This document shows, piece by piece, positions 1-6,495 of a stretch of 8,181 bases of DNA; position 1 is the first letter of the stretch, and every line of letters begins with the position of its first letter. The stretch covers positions 1 to 8,181 of the forward strand of contig JAPYLE010000106.1 of assembly GCA_027293795.1 (NCBI GenBank), given 5' to 3'. The notes under the pieces are model-generated. The model had not been told where the DNA came from. It did not search any database and saw nothing but the letters and a program-made list of their open reading frames with translations. The DNA comes from Rickettsia endosymbiont of Ixodes persulcatus (GTDB lineage: Bacteria > Pseudomonadota > Alphaproteobacteria > Rickettsiales > Rickettsiaceae). Both the position numbers and the translations under genes were made by a program.

Positions 1-70
1 CAATTGAGAGCACATCATCTAGAGCTTTGAATAGTTTCATTCTTAAATCGTAACTGTAACTGCTTGCCAT
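1..70 (-). CDS. IS630-like transposase, N-terminal fragment (runs off the window)
   Basis: Reading the minus strand from the ATG at 68-70 gives 23 codons before the window edge, beginning MASSYSYDLRMKLFKALDD. The Y-S-x-D-L-R opening followed by an amphipathic helix is typical of the N-terminal helix-turn-helix of IS630/Tc1-mariner transposases, which are common in Rickettsia. The catalytic DDE domain would lie outside the window, so it cannot be judged whether the element is intact. The upstream IS end should fall between 70 and about 135, but I could not define its terminal repeat. The family call rests on a short peptide; an unrelated HTH protein is the main alternative. Confidence 0.6.
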   Translation of the reverse strand, partial: MASSYSYDLRMKLFKALDDVLSI

Positions 71-135
71 AACTTATTTATTATTATTTGTAACATATAT
101 ATTAGCATAGTATGTACCTATTTACTATGGTCTAG

Positions 136-399
136 CTATATCTGAAATTCTTGAGAAGCTGTTTTGATATTTAAATCTAAAGAATGATAGATTATTTGTA
201 CTTCAAAGTTGTTTTTGTTTTCTGCTCGTATGAGAGTTACATTTTGTTTTAATATAATATTCTTGTGTTCAGGAAAATAAAATATCCCATTTCCGTCTAT
301 AGTGTTTGAATCCCAGCCGTCAATTTTTAGTAATTCATCTTTGATTAGATTTGGTTCTAATGTATGTTTTCTACTTAAATCTTGTCCTAGTTTTGGCAT
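136..399 (-). CDS. Hypothetical protein, 87 aa
   Basis: I do not recognise this protein. It starts MPKLGQDLSRKH and ends ASQEFQI. It has no predicted membrane segment, signal peptide, cysteine cluster or obvious catalytic motif, and its composition is that of a small soluble alpha/beta protein rich in Asn, Ile and Lys. The start is well supported: the minus-strand sequence AAAGGAGA (407-414) places a GGAG core 8 nt before the ATG, the best Shine-Dalgarno match on the minus strand of this window. It lies between an IS630-like transposase edge and a decayed efflux locus, so it could be an accessory gene or the remnant of a longer protein. The good ribosome binding site argues for a real, once-expressed gene. 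Confidence 0.6.
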   Translation of the reverse strand: MPKLGQDLSRKHTLEPNLIKDELLKIDGWDSNTIDGNGIFYFPEHKNIILKQNVTLIRAENKNNFEVQIIYHSLDLNIKTASQEFQI

Positions 400-754
400 A
401 ATATTTTCTCCTTTATTAATATAAATTATTAAATAATCTTAAGTCATAGCATATATTAAAATATAAGATATAGTAAATTTAACCTATGATTGCAAAGTAT
501 TAAGTAGCATCTTAATATAATTAAGTTATAATTTATTGTAATAATGTAACTATTTGTCGTAATTAATAAAATTATACAATATCTCGTCAGAAGAAAAACA
601 GAACTGTTTATTATTTAATATTGAAATATTAATCTTTATTCTAATAAATTTATTTAATTGAATAGTTTTCAACTATATATGTATATTGATATCAAGAAAT
701 TATTAATATATTTTTATAAAGATGTTTAAAAAGAAAATGGTAGATAATTACAAA
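400..754. other. AT-rich intergenic region without a recognisable gene
   Basis: This stretch holds no convincing reading frame on either strand, no RNA gene and no GC-rich hairpin. It contains the ribosome binding site of the 87-aa gene at its left end and ends at the stop codon of the RND pump remnant at 755-757. Several AT-rich hexamers resemble -10 boxes in both directions, but base composition alone would produce them, so I do not call a promoter. Confidence 0.5.
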
Positions 755-2597
755 TTAAGATTTCCAATTTAGTTCCGGATAGTTTCTAATTTCAGTTTTG
801 TAATTGCTACGCTTTAGCCGTTTCTTAGCCACTTCCAAATACAAGAAAATTATCGGCGTAATGTAAAGAGTAAGTAATATATCGCTTACTTTCTGTTGTG
901 CTCTGACCATTGCATCAAAGGAAATAGTTTGAGCGGCTCCGGTAAAAAACTAAGATTTGTCCCATATCGGAATCAGGCATAAAGCCTTTACGGTAAATAA
1001 GCCGTTGCGATAATTACTAAGAGAAATATAAGCATAGTAGTTTTTGAATGCTCTACTACCGTTTTTAAGCTACTACTGTATTTTTGCTTGATATATTCAA
1101 ATGCTTTTTCAGTTATATTGTTATTCTCGTACTCCTTTATGTCATGCCCGCGTAGACGGGCATCCATACATCATTAGTTTTTTCTGGATCCCCGCTTTTG
1201 CGGGGATGACATGAAAAAGCAGATGTATGATGTTTATCCCTCAAAAATACATTACATAACATAGGAGTTACGGTTATCGAAATAACTCCAGAAAGTAAAA
1301 TAGCAGTAGTAATAACAACAGCAAGTTCGTGTAGTAATTTCCCTAAAATCCCGCTCATAAATAATATAGGGATCAATACTGCAATTAAAGATAAGGTCAT
1401 TGAAATAATAGTAAAGCCTATTTCTTTAGTACCGTTAATACAGATTACTATTTTATTTTCACCTTTTTCCATATGCCTTGTGATATTTTCAAGCACTACT
1501 ATTGCATCGTCTACGACAAAACCCATCGCAAGCGTTAGAGCCATTAAAGACATATTATCGATGCTATAACCAAATAAATACATAAGGCAAAAGTACCGAC
1601 GATCGATAAGGGGAGGGCAATAGTTGGAATAATCACGGATCGTAAATTATGCAGGAAGAGAAATATAGCAATCACTACAAGTATTAAAGCCAAGATCATA
1701 GTAAAATTGGCATCATTTACTGATTCTCTGATAGAAATTGATCTATCAAACATAATATTTATATTAACGCCCTCAGGAATTTGCCTGAGGAGCAACGGCA
1801 ATACTTCTTTTATAGAGTCAACTATCTCAATAGTATTAGTGGTTGTTTCTGAATAGCAAGTATTATCCCCGGCTTATCTCTATACCAAGCAGCTATTTTA
1901 TTATTAGCTACGCTATCGATGTCTTTCCCGATATTTTTAAGAAAAAGCGGATTACCGTTTTTATAAGTTAGTATTAAATCGTTATATTCTTTAGCATTTT
2001 GTAATTGTCCCGGGGCTCTAATGCTTGAGTAGATGTCTTTACCGTATAAAGCTCCGGTAGGTAAATTAACGTTGGCAGAGCTGATAATATTTGATACTTG
2101 GTCAAGTTATGTGCTGCCATTTTAACCGGATCGACCTGTACCCTACATATTGCTGTGAACCATAAACTTGTACCTGTGCAACTCCTGGAAGCATAGACAA
2201 ACGTTCCGCCATAAATTGTTTCGGCATAATAGTCAACGCTATATAAGGACAAAGTATCAGAGGTTAAAGATAAATAAAATATAGGTGCATAGGCAGGATT
2301 TACTTTACGATATGAGGGCGGAGTAGGTAAGTCGTTGGGTTAATTGCTTGGCAGCGGATGAGATCGCTGCTTGTATGTCTTGTGCTGCTGCGTCTATATC
2401 ACGATCTGAATTAAACTGTAGCGTAATTTGAGTAGTGCCGTTACTATTAACCGAACTCATCGAATCAATATCGGATATTGTCGAAAATTGCTTTTCAAGC
2501 GGTAATGCAATCGAAGAAGCCATAGTAGTCGGGGGGCAGCCCCAGGGCAGGCTTACCAAAACCTGAATAGTCGGGAAATCGATCTTAGGTAAAACGC
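755..2597 (-). pseudogene. RND multidrug efflux pump remnant (MdtB/MdtC/AcrB type), multiply frameshifted and deleted
   Basis: On the minus strand, pieces of an inner-membrane proton-driven RND transporter can be read in order across all three frames. They are: the N-terminal LPKIDFPTIQV and MASSIALPLEKQF porter segments (about 2590-2480); the RVQVDP region (about 2130); KIAAWYRDKPGII (about 1890); the TM2-TM4 block with DRSISIRESV (about 1740) and FVVDDAIVVLEN, which has the paired Asp of the proton relay (about 1515); TPMLCNVFL (about 1260); ITEKAFEYIK (about 1100); FMPDSDMGQ (about 975); and the terminal LYITPIIFLYLE helix (about 850). Frame changes lie near 2340, 2215, 2140, 2105, 1845, 1580, 997 and 946. 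A palindromic repeat interrupts it at 1139-1212. Near 874 the segment KVSDIL joins directly to the last membrane helix, so most of the second periplasmic domain and TM7-TM11 (roughly 400 residues by family comparison) are missing. The N-terminal membrane helix is also gone at the fusion with the upstream gene. It cannot encode a working pump. Confidence 0.92.
1139..1212. repeat. Palindromic repeat with ATGTCAT...ATGACAT ends inside the RND remnant
   Basis: A 74-bp unit with inverted 7-bp ends (ATGTCAT at 1139-1145, ATGACAT at 1206-1212) contains two GC-rich hairpins: ATGCCCG/CGGGCAT (1144-1150 with 1157-1163) and ATCCCCGC/GCGGGGAT (1188-1195 with 1200-1207, loop TTTT). Its GC content stands out sharply from the flanks. 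Read on the minus strand it gives the familiar ...PVYAGMT peptide seen when such repeats are translated. It follows the pump segment TPMLCNVFL and precedes ITEKAFEYIK, so it entered the pump gene. The same end motif occurs at 7728-7757. Confidence 0.85.
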
Positions 2598-3230
2598 TTA
2601 CCGATATTAGATCACCTACGCCAAGATTATATAATTTCTGATTTAATTTATAAATTTCCGTTTGAGCCTCAATTAGTTTTTCAGTTAGATATATTTGTTT
2701 ATCTAATGCTAAAAGATTAAAGTAACTTATAGTGACATTATTTATAACCGATAAACGTACCAATGCCTTGCTGTGCTCACTTGCAAGGAAAGTTTTTTTA
2801 GCTGCCTTGCTAGCGTTTGCAGCTGCCCCCCATAAATCTAATTCATATTATTAGAAAATTTTGATTCATTCGGTGCTTTTGTTTCCTTGCTATTTTTTGT
2901 TCGATTTGCTCCGCCTTGTAAATTGATTTGTGGAAATCTATAAGAATTAACAAGGTTAGGCTGTGCTTTCACCGCTAGCACATTACTCATTGCCAGCTCA
3001 ATATCAGAGTCATTGGCTAATGATTCCTTAATTAGCTCATTTAACACCGGATCGTTAAACTGTAGCCACACTTGGAAGATGCATTATCACTTTGTGCTAA
3101 CGAATAATTATTCCAATTAGTAGGTAATTCAAGCTTAGGTATAGCATTATTTTGTTTAGTACTAACATAGAAGGAATGATAAAATCAATAAAACTAGAAT
3201 ATACTTTGAGTAAATGAAAAATCGATATAC
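2598..3230 (-). pseudogene. Outer-membrane efflux lipoprotein remnant (OprM/NodT type), fused to the RND remnant
   Basis: On the minus strand a hydrophobic leader ending LLILSFLLC (about 3200-3162) looks like a lipoprotein signal with its acylated Cys. The reading then continues in another frame with VSTKQNNAIPKLELPTNW, shifts again near 3070 to WLQFNDPVLNELIKESL, and reaches a stop at 2838-2840. It resumes in a third frame with LDLWGAAANASKAAKK and LVRLSVINNVTISYFNLLAL. DPVLNxLIxESL, xELDLWG and the coiled-coil heptads after it are hallmarks of the TolC-like outer-membrane channel that partners RND pumps. The reading passes, with no stop, from LYNLGVGDLIS into the pump motif LPKIDFPTIQV near 2598. 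The C-terminal part of the channel and the N-terminus of the pump were therefore lost in one deletion. No periplasmic adaptor gene is visible between the two. Confidence 0.88.
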
Positions 3231-3345
3231 GAAGATCAACCTCAAAAAGAGCAAGGAATCCACAAGACGAGGAACGGAGCGTATACTTAACATGTGAGTA
3301 CCGCAGACTTGTAGGATGACGTAGCCAATTTTTGAAGTTGATCGA
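3230..3345. repeat. Rickettsia-type palindromic element (about 115 bp) on the lipoprotein leader
   Basis: The outer arms GATCAACCTCAAAAA (3234-3248) and TTTTTGAAGTTGATC (3329-3343) pair with one mismatch. Inside them, ATCC-ACAAG (3259-3265) faces CTTGTAGGAT (3309-3318), and an imperfect central stem GCGTATAC/GTGAGTACCGC lies at 3279-3304, so the whole unit folds on itself. Size, nested imperfect stems and position at the edge of a gene match the Rickettsia palindromic element (RPE) class, but I cannot assign the RPE subfamily with certainty. On the minus strand it is open in the frame of the lipoprotein leader and would add about 40 residues ahead of it. Confidence 0.75.
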
Positions 3346-3441
3346 GTAGATTCATTAAGATAAATTAACATTACTTAATTTTAATTATGAATCTTTAAAC
3401 TATTATGTCAATATAGACTATTATTTTTTCAACTAACTATA

Positions 3442-3571
3442 TACAACATATTTTAGAAAGCTTCAGATAAGCAAATTTTGCAGGATTCGCCTGTGCTCAC
3501 GTATTTTTTTATACGCTGTGCAGGCTCACCTTTAAATTCATCTTATCTGAAGCTTTCTAAAATATGTTGTA
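3442..3571. repeat. 130-bp palindrome with perfect 30-bp arms overlapping the glycosyltransferase 3' end
   Basis: Bases 3442-3471 are the exact reverse complement of 3542-3571 (30 of 30). The 70 bases between them contain a second imperfect stem, GCCTGTGCTCACGTAT (3489-3504) against ATACGCTGTGCAGGC (3511-3525), closed by a T-rich loop. The right arm encodes the last residues (HILESFR) and the stop of the glycosyltransferase, so the left arm is an inverted copy of that gene end. The core resembles Rickettsia palindromic elements. In RNA from the minus strand this would form a very long hairpin directly at the stop codon and could end or protect the transcript, although a run of U after the stem is not evident. 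Confidence 0.88.
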
Positions 3572-4706
3572 ACTTTTCAGAAACAACCTTAACATCATAA
3601 TTTTGTTGTAATTTTAGATAGGCATTTTTAGAAAATTCCTCCGCTTTTTGAGGATTATCTATTAGATAAGCAATTTTTTCTGCTAAATCTTCAATCGAAC
3701 CGGCTTTACAAATAAGTCCATCTTGCATGTTGCTTAAGATTTCTGTAGGTCCTTCAGTATCTGTACTAACGATAGGAATACTTGCCTCTATTGCTTCAAG
3801 TACTATAATTCCAAACGGTTCATGTAGTGACGGAAGACAAAAAATATCGATCTGCTCAAAAAATTTATCTTTATCGTTAATCCATCCGGTAAATGATATT
3901 TGATTTTGTAAATTAAGTGTACGTACTAAAGCAATTAGATTATCTTTTTCTTCTCCTTCTCCACCTATAACTACTTGAATATCATATTTCTTTTCTTTTA
4001 AAATTTTTATAGCTTTAATGAAAACATCAACACCTTTTTTAGCAACAAATCTTGCTAAGACACCAATTATGATAGGTTTTCCATATATTAGACTTCTTGT
4101 ATAACTTTCTTCTAAAGGTAATTTGTACATCGATCCGGTACCCGAATCCTCACATACGCTTGTGCACGCTGCGGTTCGAGTTGAAGAGTCTCCTTCGAAT
4201 TTTGCTTTATTAGCTTCATTCTGCAAGAAGTCTATTTTATTTGGAGCAAAATCTTCAGTAATATTTATCATGTTCGGTAGAATAAATATTTTAGATTCAG
4301 CAAAGTTATTTTTTAGTAAATATTCTTTCATATGATGTGTCAGAGCAATAACAAAATCACATTTACGTAGTCCTTTTAAAGTATAATTATGAGCAATACC
4401 GATTAACTTAATATTAGCTATTTTAGCAAGTTTGCTAAAATTTATTGCTCTATTACCGTGGGCTATAATTATATCGGGCTTAGTTTTGTAAATTATATAT
4501 TTAAGAATAAGTACCGAGAGTAAATCAAACGGTACTATATTTGGTAGTTTTAAACTTTTTTTAGGTAAAAAAGAATTTATTTTTGCTTTGTAAGAAGTGG
4601 TATTTATAACCTCAATTTTTTGCATTTCAAGGGCAGTGCTATAATCTAAAAATGCTTGTTGAATTCCGCCAAGGTCACGACTTAGCATGATATTGAGTAC
4701 TTTCAT
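3543..4706 (-). CDS. GT4-family glycosyltransferase, 387 aa, with in-frame RPE1-like insert
   Basis: The protein has the two-domain GT-B plan. The N-terminal acceptor domain opens MKVLNIMLSRDLGGIQQ, with the glycine pair at 13-14, and includes PDIIIAHG (77-84). The C-terminal nucleotide-sugar domain has IIIGVLARFVAKKGVD (212-227, with the conserved Arg219 and Lys224), GGEGEEK (248-254) and HEPFGIIVLEA. The last motif contains the EX7E pair Glu296/Glu304 that contacts the donor sugar in this family. It most likely transfers a sugar from a nucleotide-sugar donor to a surface polysaccharide or lipid at the cytoplasmic side of the inner membrane; donor and acceptor cannot be told from sequence. 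Residues about 167-207 are an RPE1-like peptide in the linker between the two domains; without it the length (about 345) is normal. The start at 4706 fits the family N-terminus. No strong Shine-Dalgarno precedes it, and the upstream nuclease remnant ends two bases before, so translation coupling or read-through transcription is possible. The C-terminus lies inside a large palindrome. Confidence 0.9.
   Translation of the reverse strand: MKVLNIMLSRDLGGIQQAFLDYSTALEMQKIEVINTTSYKAKINSFLPKKSLKLPNIVPFDLLSVLILKYIIYKTKPDIIIAHGNRAINFSKLAKIANIKLIGIAHNYTLKGLRKCDFVIALTHHMKEYLLKNNFAESKIFILPNMINITEDFAPNKIDFLQNEANKAKFEGDSSTRTAACTSVCEDSGTGSMYKLPLEESYTRSLIYGKPIIIGVLARFVAKKGVDVFIKAIKILKEKKYDIQVVIGGEGEEKDNLIALVRTLNLQNQISFTGWINDKDKFFEQIDIFCLPSLHEPFGIIVLEAIEASIPIVSTDTEGPTEILSNMQDGLICKAGSIEDLAEKIAYLIDNPQKAEEFSKNAYLKLQQNYDVKVVSEKLQHILESFR
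4090..4208 (-). repeat. RPE1-like palindromic element inserted in frame in the glycosyltransferase
   Basis: Read in the gene's own frame this segment gives KFEGDSSTRTAACTS, then CEDSGTGSMYKLPLEE. That follows the RPE1 peptide pattern known from Rickettsia proteins (a FxGDxxxRTAA part, then EDxxTGSxYKLPLE). It separates the nuclease-like linker of the GT-B fold from the IIIGVLARF strand of the donor-binding domain, a surface position that would tolerate an insert. The reading frame is open throughout, so the element contributes about 40 residues to the protein. Exact borders are estimated from where the glycosyltransferase pattern resumes. Confidence 0.85.
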
Positions 4707-4708
4707 TT

Positions 4709-5599
4709 CTACTTTAATTTCTTGATTTCTTCTTCGGTTAAACCGGTAAAATCTATAATTTCATCTAAAGGTCTATTTTTTGTAAGCATTTTTTTACTAA
4801 ATTGATTTTGTCTTCTTTTAATTTAGCTTCTCCTCTAGCCCTCACCTATAGCCATTCCTTTAGCTTCAGTATCCATAATTTTCTGCTCTTCTACGGCTAA
4901 ATTATCCATTTCGGTTTTAATTTTTTCATAGTTATTTAAATCTTCTTCAGACCAGCTAGCTTGATCCAAAGTTAATAATAAAATCATGACCTATCAAATG
5001 CTCCATTTCTTCTAGAGTGCTTTCATGTGCATGTTTAAAGAAATATGCCCATTTTTCTTGAAGGTTCTCTAATTGATCTAATTCTTTATTAAATTTTTCT
5101 AGTTCTAAAAAGATAAAATAAAAATCTTGTAGGTCGTTCTCATAAGTCTTAGTATCAAGTAACCTATGATTTGATCTCCAATCTTTTTTATCGGGGAATA
5201 AAATAAAATCGGCAATGGCTAAAAATATTACTCCTCGGAGTTTTGCATATACCGCCTTTTTTTTATGGTCTTCATCTGCTTTTATCATTTGTCTTGAATA
5301 GGCTTTTGCTGCATAAAGCTGAGCTCTTTTCTCAAAAACTGGATGTTGACTTACTTACATCTCTACAATAAATTGTGTTCGCTTATCTTTACATAGAAAG
5401 TCAACAATAGATTGTCTATAAGCCGCAATATCAGGATCTTGATTAGTGTTTAAAAAAGTAACTTCAGTAATTACTTCTTCCTCTGTATAACCTAAAATGT
5501 CATTTAGGAAATGAATAAGTATATCCTTATTTTTTCTGTACCGAAAATTTTTAAAAATGCATAGTTATTTTTAGGGTCTAAAAAACGTGAAATTAGCAT
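4709..5599 (-). pseudogene. PD-(D/E)XK nuclease-family transposase (Rpn-like), inactivated
   Basis: From an ATG at 5597-5599 the minus strand reads MLISRFLDPKNNYAFLKIFG, the standard opening of this family. It then shifts frame in the A-run at about 5530-5535 and continues KNKDILIHFLNDILGY, SIVDFLCKDKRTQFIVEM. A TAA at 5355-5357 replaces the Gln of the expected E-x-Q catalytic motif. After it come FEKRAQLYAAKAYSRQ and GVIFLAIADFILFPDKKD, then LLDTKTYENDLQDF. A second shift lies near 4975 before LDQASWSEEDLNNYEK, and a third near 4840 before EAKLKEDKINLVKKML and the terminal TGLTEEEIKKLK. The full span of about 297 codons is the normal family length. Intact members are multi-copy recombination-promoting nucleases. 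This copy cannot make a full protein, although an internal product from about 5288 to 4956 (110 aa) stays open. Confidence 0.9.
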
Positions 5600-5628
5600 A
5601 GAAATCTATTTTTATATATAATAACTTC

Positions 5629-5660
5629 ATTATAGCAAATTCTAAGAAATTTGCTATAAT
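5629..5660. promoter_or_regulatory. Inverted repeat with divergent extended -10 promoters
   Basis: ATTATAGCAAATT (5629-5641) and AATTTGCTATAAT (5648-5660) are exact reverse complements around a 6-base loop. Each arm carries the consensus extended -10 element TGCTATAAT: plus-strand TATAAT at 5655-5660 for dapF, whose ATG is 26 bases downstream, and minus-strand TATAAT at 5629-5634 facing the nuclease remnant, whose ATG is 30 bases downstream. No good -35 box stands at the usual distance on either side, as expected for extended -10 promoters. The two would compete for one polymerase, or a dimeric regulator could bind the palindrome. Confidence 0.65.
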
Positions 5661-5685
5661 ACAATCTTAAATATTATAATTGATT

Positions 5686-6495
5686 ATGATTAGTAAAATT
5701 AATTTTGTAAAAATGCATGGTTTTGGTAATGATTTTGTTATTGTTAATAAACGAGATTTATCAAATTCACATGATTTATCGCAGCTAGCAAAAAATATAG
5801 TGGATCGTCATACTGGTATCGGTTGCGATCAGTTTATTATTTATGAAGAGCATAATGATTTTTATGAAATGATTATATATAATACAGACGGCTCTAGTGC
5901 TAAATTATGCGGTAATGCTACAAGATGTTTAGCCAAGTTAATTTATCTTGATACGGGAAAGAAAGATATTACCATAGTAGTAGGCAATAAAGAATTACTA
6001 TGCCGCATTGAACACGAAAATAAGATTAGCGTTAATGTAGGAGCCGTTAGTTTTAATGAAGCTTGGATGCCGAGTCGTGATAAGATTTGGGAATTCGCAG
6101 AGCGTTATTTGATTGATTTGAAGGAAACTATTTGCGTTGATGTTGGTAACCCGCATTTGGTTATTTTTAGTAAGCTAGAGCCTCAGGATCAAAAAATTGT
6201 CGGTGAAAAATTGCAGGCTAAAGAATTATTTGCTGATGGGGTAAACGTTAATTTTGCCAAGATTAAAGATAATAAGATTTATTTATCTGTTTGGGAGCGG
6301 GGAGCAGGGTTAACGCTTGCTTGCGGAAGCGGAGCTTGCGGTAGTTTTGCTGCCGGTTTAAAGCGTGGTTTTATCCATTCACCAAGCACGGTAGTATTTA
6401 AGCACGGTAGCCTTAATATGAAGGAAGAAAACGGCAATATAATAATGCAAGGACCTGCTACGCTGATAGCTGAAGGAGTATATTGTTGTGAATAA
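5686..6495 (+). CDS. dapF: Diaminopimelate epimerase
   Basis: Converts LL-2,6-diaminopimelate to meso-diaminopimelate in the cytoplasm without a cofactor, supplying the cross-linking residue of peptidoglycan and the precursor of lysine. The protein from the ATG at 5686 is 269 residues, within the usual range, and opens MISKINFVKMHGFGNDF with the family's N-terminal strand. The two catalytic cysteines are visible: Cys75 in AKLCGNATRC and Cys213 in LACGSGACG. The substrate-binding segments VGNPHLVIF and WERGAG are also present. A TTG six bases earlier is open but less likely, because the ATG matches the family start. No clear Shine-Dalgarno precedes the ATG. It is transcribed rightward from the extended -10 at 5652-5660 and overlaps mtaB by 8 bases, so the two are probably cotranscribed. 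Confidence 0.97.
   Translation: MISKINFVKMHGFGNDFVIVNKRDLSNSHDLSQLAKNIVDRHTGIGCDQFIIYEEHNDFYEMIIYNTDGSSAKLCGNATRCLAKLIYLDTGKKDITIVVGNKELLCRIEHENKISVNVGAVSFNEAWMPSRDKIWEFAERYLIDLKETICVDVGNPHLVIFSKLEPQDQKIVGEKLQAKELFADGVNVNFAKIKDNKIYLSVWERGAGLTLACGSGACGSFAAGLKRGFIHSPSTVVFKHGSLNMKEENGNIIMQGPATLIAEGVYCCE
6473..6478 (+). promoter_or_regulatory. Ribosome binding site of mtaB, supporting the GTG start
   Basis: AAGGAG at 6473-6478, inside the end of dapF, stands 9 bases before the GTG at 6488. This near-ideal spacing decides in favour of the unusual GTG start and an 8-base overlap with dapF. Confidence 0.75.

Noticed and set aside
106..129. CATAGTA/TACTATG inverted repeat as a terminator of the 87-aa gene
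   Set aside because: The stem is only 7 bp and AT-rich, has a 10-base loop and no following U-run in the minus direction, so chance is a sufficient explanation.
2766..2788. CCTTGC...GCAAGG hairpin as a repeat or regulatory site
   Set aside because: The stem is 6 bp and the sequence is accounted for by the coiled-coil coding segment FLASEHSKAL of the efflux channel remnant.
3162..3371. Separate 69-aa membrane protein on the minus strand
   Set aside because: Its second half is the signal peptide of the efflux lipoprotein remnant and its first half is the translated palindromic element, so it is not an independent gene.
4123..4335. Plus-strand reading frame of 70 codons
   Set aside because: It lies antisense within the glycosyltransferase, covers the RPE1-like insert, has no ribosome binding site and matches no family.
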